A stretch of 16,930 bases of DNA from Clostridiales bacterium (GTDB lineage: Bacteria > Bacillota > Clostridia > Oscillospirales > Oscillospiraceae), in assembly GCA_019421525.1 (NCBI GenBank), contig JAHZFC010000030.1, forward strand, positions 1 to 16,930. Reading direction: 5' to 3'. Within the stretch, counting starts at the first letter, position 1. Every line of letters starts with the position of its first letter. Shown piece after piece: positions 13,004 to 16,930 of this stretch. Position numbers and translations under genes: made by a program. Under the pieces are notes generated by a model. That model did no database searches and had not been told where the DNA came from. It was given only the letters and a program-made list of their open reading frames with translations.

Positions 13004-13589
13004 GATGCTTTTTCCGCCAGGCGCTGTCCGAGGGCCGCAGGCATCCCGTATCTGGTATGCACCAGGCGCTCTGGCGAGGGCAGCAGAGAGTGCTGCGCCC
13101 GTCGGCATCAGCGGCAGCGGCGCAAGGGGTAGGGAGTATCCCAGTTACCCCAGCGCCGGAAATAGGCGTATGCACTCCTTGTCCTGCGCCCCCGTAAAAC
13201 CGGGGGACCGGGGGTGCAGGCGCTTAGAACGAGAGCGCGCCCTTGGCGCTTGAAGTTCATCTGCGCCAAACCCCCGGCGATTCTTTGGTGACTTTCTAAT
13301 CGCTTAGAAAGTCACCCCCCGGAGGGCGGGACGGCCTCATGCGGTCGCAAGGGCCTCGCCCTTGCTGGCGCTGTCAAAAGAAATGGGGTCGGGGAAAACG
13401 CTCCCCAAGGGCACCAGCCCTTGTTTATCGACCGTTTTCACCCCCTCCGACCGCTTTACGGTCACCTCCCCCGTCAAGGGGGAGGCAGGGTGCAAGGGCG
13501 TCAGCCCTTGCACCCCTCAGTCCCCCTGCCGGCGGACAGCTCCCCCGCCAGGGGGGGAGACGAGGGGAGGCGGCCCGGCAGGTCCCCTG
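13004..13589. repeat. Gene-free repeat zone C
   Basis: No gene is convincing here. The zone carries GGGCCGCAGGCAT near 13032-13044 (also at 272-284), a CTCCCTAC block inverted relative to zones A and B (13111-13166), a CCCCCGTAAAACCGGGGG hairpin (about 13191-13207), the GGTGAC...GTCACC hairpin (13287-13316), CAAGGGC/GCCCTTG hairpins at 13347-13365, 13406-13423 and 13493-13510, a shared CAAAAGAAATGGGGTCGG (13375-13392) and two double-hairpin units inverted with respect to zone B (13440-13484 and 13515-13560). It begins directly after the stop of the 90-residue gene. Confidence 0.7.
13287..13316. repeat. GGTGAC...GTCACC hairpin repeat, copy in zone C
   Basis: GGTGACTTTCTAA paired with TTAGAAAGTCACC forms a perfect 13-bp stem with loop TCGC, the best-preserved of three copies in the window. 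Confidence 0.75.
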
Positions 13590-13922
13590 CTAGGGGGCCA
13601 GCGCCCCCGCCAGGGCCACGGCGCAGTCGTAGGTGGACATGGCCGTGCCCAGCAGGTTGATGCCCTGCATCTGTGCCTTCTGCAAAAGGGGAGGGTCGGG
13701 CTCCACCGACTCGGTGAGGATGACGCAGGATACGTCGGTGAGGGCGGCCACGGCGGCCACGTTCACATTGCTCATGATGGTCAGCCAGGCCCCGTCGGTG
13801 GGAGCCCGGCCCATGACCCAGCTCAGGAGGTCGCCGCAGTACCCCCCGGTGACCGCCCGGTCCGGGTCGTCCAGGTGAAAGACCGTCAGGGAGAGCTGCT
13901 CGGTCAGCTGCTGTACCGTCAT
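13590..13922 (-). CDS. DRTGG-type domain protein of the hydrogenase sensor cluster (copy 2)
   Basis: The 110-residue protein resembles the small DRTGG-domain proteins found beside clostridial [FeFe] hydrogenases. The diagnostic stretch is RAVTGGYCGDLLSWVMGRA at 22-40, followed by an alternating strand/helix pattern (AWLTIMSNVNVAAVAALTD at 45-63, SCVILTESVEPDPPLL at 65-80) suggesting a small alpha/beta fold. DRTGG domains occur in phosphotransacetylase and CBS proteins and probably bind a ligand or partner; no catalytic residues are defined. The ATG at 13922 overlaps the stop of the H-cluster gene by ATGA, so they are translationally coupled. It is the last gene before repeat zone C. A relative lies at 15776-16117. 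Confidence 0.8.
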   Translation of the reverse strand: MTVQQLTEQLSLTVFHLDDPDRAVTGGYCGDLLSWVMGRAPTDGAWLTIMSNVNVAAVAALTDVSCVILTESVEPDPPLLQKAQMQGINLLGTAMSTYDCAVALAGALAP

Positions 13923-15313
13923 GGATCTGCCTCCGTTCCGTTCGTTTTCTTTGTTGCGATGGCCTTGTTGTCATCCGGGGCGGGGAAGCCCTCGTCCTGC
14001 AGAGGCTCCTTCCGGCGGCGGAAGGGGGCGGGCAGGTACTCGTCGGCGGCGGTGTTGCCCGCCATGTGCTGCATCCGCTCCCGCATCTTGAAGATGCAGT
14101 CGTCCACGCTGGCCCGGCCCATCACCACGTCCTCGGCAAAGGCATGGCAGGAGGGGGCCCCGCAGGAGCCGCAGCGCAGGCCGGGCAGCTGCTTTTCCAG
14201 CTCCTGGATGCGCAGCATCTTCTCCATGGCGCGCCCCCGGTCAGGGTCCAGCTGGAGGGAGGGCAGGTACTCCGGCTTCTGGGTGTACTGGAGGATGTCC
14301 TGCTCCGGGCCGCCGGGGACGAACCGGGTGCGGGACACGGGCAGGTCCCGCATGAGCTTTTTCAGCCGCATCCGGGCGCCGAAGGGGTTCTCCACATTGA
14401 GGCAGCCCCCCACGCACCCCTGGGTGCAGGCCCGCAGCTCCACAAAGTCGGCCTCGGGCAGGCGGCCGTCCTCGATGTCCTCCAGCATCCGGATGACATT
14501 GTCGATGCCGTCCACCGCCACATACCGCTCCCGCAGCCGTCCGGCGGACTCGCCCCCCACATAGGCCCAGCCCACCCCCAGGATGCCGGAGGCGGACAGA
14601 GGCTTGAGGTGATCCTTGTCCAGCCTCTTCATGGGGCCCAGCAGGGCCAGGTACACGTCCCGGATGGCGAAGGCCCCGTCCAGCACCGGGTGGGGCAGCC
14701 CCACCGGGGAGTGGGCGGCGGTGACCAGGGAGGAGCAGGGGACGATGGAGAACACGCCGATCTCCTTCGGAGAAAGGCCGGTGTCGCGCACCGCCTGCTG
14801 GCGGACGGTGATGGCGGCAAACTCCGAGGGGGTGATGACAGGGGCGATGTGGTTGATGAGCTTGGGGAAGCGGATGGAGATCAGCCGGACCACCGCGGGG
14901 CAGGCGGGGGAGATCTCGGGCATGGGCCGGTCGGGCTCCTTCAAGATCCGCTCCCGGGCAAAGCCGGAGAGCATCTCACAGGCCGCCGCCGCCTCGTATA
15001 CCTGGTCAAAGCCCAGCTCCAGCAGGCCGTTGAGGACGATGTCCACATCGTCCAGGTTCTGGAACTGTCCGTAGAGGGCGGGGTCGGGGATGGCGATGGT
15101 GTATCGGTAGTTCTTGAGGGCGGAAAAGTCGTCACACACCGACTTGACCGCCTTGTGGGGACAGACCCGGATGCAGGTGCCGCAGTCGATGCAGCGGTTG
15201 GGCAGGATGGTCGCCTTGCCGCTGCGCACCCGGATGGCCTCGGTGGGACAGTTTTTGATGCAGGTGGTACAGCCGCGGCATTTCTTCAGATCCAGGACCA
15301 CGGAATGGCGCAC
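13919..15313 (-). CDS. Atypical, probably sensory, [FeFe]-hydrogenase-like iron-sulfur protein
   Basis: Domains of this 464-residue protein: two N-terminal [4Fe-4S] ferredoxin clusters (C12, C15, C18, C22 and C41, C44, C47, C51), an H-cluster domain (about 70-345), and a C-terminal RnfB-like four-cysteine Fe-S motif (C381, C384, C389, C406). H-cluster motifs are modified: SPACPAVV at 135-142 instead of TSCCPGW, VPCSSLVTAA at 191-200 instead of MPCTAKK, and RACTQGCVGG at 295-304, without the usual GGG. The cluster-binding cysteines C138, C193, C296 and C300 remain, but alanine occupies the proton-relay cysteine position. Such proteins (group C/D-like, HydS) are thought to sense H2 or redox rather than turn over rapidly. 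No PAS domain is seen. The start is GTG at 15313, with AAGGAGG seven or so bases upstream. It is flanked by the RsbW-like and DRTGG genes. Confidence 0.87.
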   Translation of the reverse strand: MRHSVVLDLKKCRGCTTCIKNCPTEAIRVRSGKATILPNRCIDCGTCIRVCPHKAVKSVCDDFSALKNYRYTIAIPDPALYGQFQNLDDVDIVLNGLLELGFDQVYEAAAACEMLSGFARERILKEPDRPMPEISPACPAVVRLISIRFPKLINHIAPVITPSEFAAITVRQQAVRDTGLSPKEIGVFSIVPCSSLVTAAHSPVGLPHPVLDGAFAIRDVYLALLGPMKRLDKDHLKPLSASGILGVGWAYVGGESAGRLRERYVAVDGIDNVIRMLEDIEDGRLPEADFVELRACTQGCVGGCLNVENPFGARMRLKKLMRDLPVSRTRFVPGGPEQDILQYTQKPEYLPSLQLDPDRGRAMEKMLRIQELEKQLPGLRCGSCGAPSCHAFAEDVVMGRASVDDCIFKMRERMQHMAGNTAADEYLPAPFRRRKEPLQDEGFPAPDDNKAIATKKTNGTEADP

Positions 15314-15345
15314 GGAAAAACACCTCCTTCACGCAATAAGGAGCG

Positions 15346-15771
15346 TCATTGGGGGATCTTGACCACCATGGTGACAGTGGTGCCCACCCCCACAGTGGAC
15401 TGGATGTCCATCTCATCGCTGTATTTCTTCATGTTGGGCAGGCCCATGCCCGCGCCGAAGCCCAGGTCTCGGGCCACCTCCCCGGCGGTGGTGTAGCCGG
15501 CCTGCATGGCCTGCTCGATGTCGGGGATGCCGGGACCCTGGTCGGCCAGGGTGATAGTGATATCCTCCAGGCCGATGTCCACCGTGGCGGTGCCGCCGTC
15601 GGCGTGGATGACCATGTTGATCTCCCCTTCATACATACACACAGACACCCGGCGGATGGTGTCCGGGTCGAAGCCCAGCTTGCGCAGGGTCTGCTTGACC
15701 TGGGCGGAGGCCTCCCCGGCCTGGGTCAGGTCGCCCCCCTCCACCTCATACGTCAGACGGATGTTGTCCAT
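15346..15771 (-). CDS. RsbW/SpoIIAB-like ATP-binding regulatory protein
   Basis: The 141-residue protein is a minimal GHKL ATPase of the anti-sigma-factor serine kinase kind. The N-box is MYEGEINMVIHADGG at 46-60 (N52), the G1 box ADQGPGIPD at 76-84 (D77) and the G2 lid GFGAGMGLPNM at 104-114. There is no phosphoacceptor histidine and no sigma or anti-anti-sigma gene in the window, so its target is unknown. Being placed between a DRTGG gene (4 bp upstream) and the H-cluster gene (32 bp downstream), it is the best candidate for the output or effector of the sensor module. It differs from the second ATP-binding protein at 9958-10515, which has a longer tail. Confidence 0.87.
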   Translation of the reverse strand: MDNIRLTYEVEGGDLTQAGEASAQVKQTLRKLGFDPDTIRRVSVCMYEGEINMVIHADGGTATVDIGLEDITITLADQGPGIPDIEQAMQAGYTTAGEVARDLGFGAGMGLPNMKKYSDEMDIQSTVGVGTTVTMVVKIPQ

Positions 15772-15775
15772 GGGC

Positions 15776-16117
15776 TCACTCCCCCACCAGGCCGTGGGTG
15801 AACAGCAGGCCGCAGGCGGTGTACATCCGCAACTGGGTGGTCATGACCACGATGCCCCGGTCCTGGGCCAGGGCCAGGATGCTCTGGTCGGGCACCTTGC
15901 CCCGGACAAAGACGATGCACTTCATATCCATCATGTCGGCGGTGCGCACCACCTGGGGGTTGACCAGGCCGGTGAGCAGCAGGGCCTGGTCCTTGACGTA
16001 GGCCAGCACATCGCTCATGAAGTCACTGCCGCAGGCGGAGTGGACCTCCAGCTCCATGGACTCTTCCCCGCTCAGGACCGTGGCGGAGAGGATATCTCGC
16101 ACTTGTCGTAAATACAT
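15776..16117 (-). CDS. DRTGG-type domain protein of the hydrogenase sensor cluster (copy 1)
   Basis: The 113-residue protein is the first gene of the sensor operon. The characteristic segment is VHSACGSDFMSDVLAYVKD at 25-43, followed by LLLTGLVNPQVVRTADMMDM at 47-66 and IVFVRGKVPD at 68-77, matching the DRTGG proteins that accompany clostridial hydrogenases. It differs clearly from the copy at 13590-13922, which keeps TGG; here the corresponding region reads SACG. A partner- or ligand-binding role is inferred. The ATG at 16117 has GGAGG about ten bases upstream. A GC hairpin (GGCGC-GGGC-GCGCC, 16139-16152) sits in the short leader. Confidence 0.8.
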   Translation of the reverse strand: MYLRQVRDILSATVLSGEESMELEVHSACGSDFMSDVLAYVKDQALLLTGLVNPQVVRTADMMDMKCIVFVRGKVPDQSILALAQDRGIVVMTTQLRMYTACGLLFTHGLVGE

Positions 16118-16163
16118 AGGTACTTCTCCTCCCTAGGTGGCGCGGGCGCGCCGTAGTATCTCT

Positions 16164-16193
16164 ATTTTAGCACAGTAAAGGGCCTGCTTACAA
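16164..16193 (-). promoter_or_regulatory. Promoter of the hydrogenase sensor operon
   Basis: On the minus strand TTGTAA (16188-16193), an 18-bp spacer and TAAAAT (16164-16169), with TGC forming an extended -10. It resembles the hnd promoter in TGTG-N-TAAAAT, hinting at shared control. Confidence 0.65.
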
Positions 16194-16352
16194 GGGGATC
16201 GGGGGTCAGAGAGAAAATTTCTATGCCCGGCGGAGGGACAGGGACGGTCTTTGGGCGGAAAAGCTGTTCGGCAGAAAAAGACACTAGTCCCTGTCAGGTG
16301 GAAAATCCACAAAGAAGGATGGGCTCACGCGGGATTTTTGGAGGTATCGTCA
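16194..16352. other. Intergenic region with a nested hairpin between divergent promoters
   Basis: No gene is seen. GACAGGGAC (16237-16245) pairs with GTCCCTGTC (16287-16295), and inside it GTCTTT (16247-16252) pairs with AAAGAC (16277-16282), giving a 59-base folded element. A second hairpin, GTGGA-AAA-TCCAC, is at 16298-16310. The region lies upstream of both divergent promoters, so it would not be in either mRNA leader. It may encode a small RNA or hold regulator sites. Confidence 0.45.
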
Positions 16353-16382
16353 TTGACAGGGAACGGGCTGGTTCCGTATAAT
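16353..16382 (+). promoter_or_regulatory. Consensus promoter of serC with a palindrome in the spacer
   Basis: TTGACA (16353-16358), an 18-bp spacer and TATAAT (16377-16382). The spacer holds GGAAC-GGGCTG-GTTCC (16360-16375), a possible operator. Expect a strong promoter unless repressed. Confidence 0.88.
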
Positions 16383-16387
16383 AATCA

Positions 16388-16416
16388 TAACGCGCTAAAG
16401 CGTTAAAAAATTAACG
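16388..16416. promoter_or_regulatory. Overlapping palindromes in the serC leader, one Rex-like
   Basis: TAACGC-GCTAAA-GCGTTA (16388-16405) overlaps CGTTAA-AAAA-TTAACG (16401-16416). The latter contains GTTAA-N4-TTAAC, the core of the Rex consensus. Both the 15-mer CGTTAAAAAATTAAC and the 10-mer CGCGCTAAAG also occur upstream of the hnd operon (11203-11217 and 11165-11174). Confidence 0.45.
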
Positions 16417-16449
16417 ACAAAACAAAGATGTTAGAGAGGAGCACGACTC

Positions 16450-16930
16450 ATGGGTAATGAACGCGTCTACAACTTTTCCGCGGGCCCTTCCATGCTGCCG
16501 CTGGAAGTGCTCACCCGGGCCGGGTCTGAGATCACCAACTATCAGGGGTCCGGCATGTCCGTCATGGAGATGAGTCACCGATCTAAGGTCTTTGACAAGA
16601 TCTTCCAGGACACCAAGGCCAACTTCATCCGGCTGTTCCACGTGCCGGACAACTACAAGGTGCTCTTCCTCCAGGGGGGCGCCTCCACCCAGTTCTCCAT
16701 GGTGCCCCTGAACCTCATCGGCAAGACGGGCAAGGCGGACTACGCCGTCACCGGCAACTTTTCCAACATCGCCTATAAGGAGGCCAAGAAGTACGGCCAG
16801 ATCAGCCTGGCCGCCTCCAGCGAGGACAAGAACCACACCTACATCCCCACCCAGGACCAGCTGAAGCTGGACCCGGAGGCCAGCTATTTCTACTACTGCG
16901 CCAACAACACCATCTACGGCACCGAGTGGC
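16450..16930 (+). CDS. serC: Phosphoserine aminotransferase SerC (5' part, cut by the window end)
   Basis: SerC transfers an amino group from glutamate to 3-phosphohydroxypyruvate in serine synthesis, using PLP in the cytoplasm. The first 160 codons are present. Family marks are VYNFSAGPSMLP near the start, GMSVMEMSHRSK at about 35-46, FLQGGASTQFSMVPLNL at about 73-89, the TGNFSNIAYKEAKKYG segment (family TGSWSKKAIKEAKKYG), and NNTIYGTEW at the window end. The PLP-binding lysine, normally near residue 200, lies beyond the window. GAGAGGAG precedes the ATG at 16450. The gene diverges from the hydrogenase sensor operon. serA often follows in clostridia but would be outside the window. Confidence 0.95.
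   Translation, partial: MGNERVYNFSAGPSMLPLEVLTRAGSEITNYQGSGMSVMEMSHRSKVFDKIFQDTKANFIRLFHVPDNYKVLFLQGGASTQFSMVPLNLIGKTGKADYAVTGNFSNIAYKEAKKYGQISLAASSEDKNHTYIPTQDQLKLDPEASYFYYCANNTIYGTEW

Noticed and set aside
13005..13253. Small open frame in zone C similar to one in zone A (shared APVK-GDRGCRR peptide)
   Set aside because: The two copies differ mostly by amino-acid-changing substitutions and have no ribosome site, so the similarity reflects the DNA repeat, not a conserved protein.
11921..13589. CRISPR array
   Set aside because: The repeats are palindromes of several kinds with irregular spacing and orientation. There is no uniform repeat-spacer pattern and no cas gene.
16383..16449. T-box or other riboswitch in the serC leader
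   Set aside because: The leader is only about 60 bases and lacks the T-box sequence and a terminator/antiterminator pair.

Overview
The window looks like chromosome from a GC-rich, strictly anaerobic Firmicute, most likely a gut Oscillospiraceae/Flavonifractor-type clostridium. The basis is strong GGAGG-type ribosome sites, sigma-A promoters, a BlaI/BlaR1 pair, and a multi-subunit NAD-linked [FeFe] hydrogenase with its clostridial accessory genes. The assignment is inferred from gene content and composition; no rRNA is present.

Layout. (i) 1-585 is gene-free and built of short hairpin repeats. (ii) 586-2730 is on the minus strand: a small membrane protein with its own promoter and terminator, then an alanine-racemase-fold protein and D-aminoacyl-tRNA deacylase (dtd) from a near-consensus promoter. 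The racemase-like protein appears to lack both catalytic residues. (iii) 2750-5888 is on the plus strand: a PIG-V-like membrane glycosyltransferase, a BlaI-type repressor and a BlaR1-type M56 metalloprotease. The same palindrome, ATTCTAT-N4-ATAGAAT, lies in front of the glycosyltransferase and the repressor, so they probably form one regulon. (iv) 5922-5963 is a perfect 42-bp bidirectional terminator. (v) 5991-11131 is a minus-strand hydrogenase operon: hndA (NuoE-like), an ATP-binding protein, hndB, hndC (NuoF-like) and hndD (catalytic). Several of these genes overlap by ATGA. (vi) 11213-11920 is a PHP phosphoesterase.

(vii) 11921-13589 interrupts the co-oriented hydrogenase locus. Two repeat zones flank an AT-richer divergent pair, an XRE regulator and a 90-residue helical protein, whose shared promoter carries two near-identical 16-bp operators. 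Parts of the flanking zones are inverted copies of each other. (viii) 13590-16193 is a second minus-strand operon: a DRTGG-type protein, an RsbW-like ATP-binding protein, an atypical [FeFe]-hydrogenase-like iron-sulfur protein and a second DRTGG-type protein. This looks like a hydrogen or redox sensing module beside the catalytic enzyme. (ix) 16353-16930 is a strong promoter and the first 160 codons of serC, cut by the window end.

Working model (inference): the hnd enzyme couples NADH and probably ferredoxin oxidation to H2 production. The upstream H-cluster protein reports H2 or redox state through the RsbW-like ATPase and DRTGG/PHP proteins. Sites resembling the core of the NADH-responsive Rex operator lie upstream of the hnd promoter and in the serC leader. 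The least explained parts are the sensor module, the catalytically stripped racemase, the BlaI regulon and the repeat-flanked XRE cassette.
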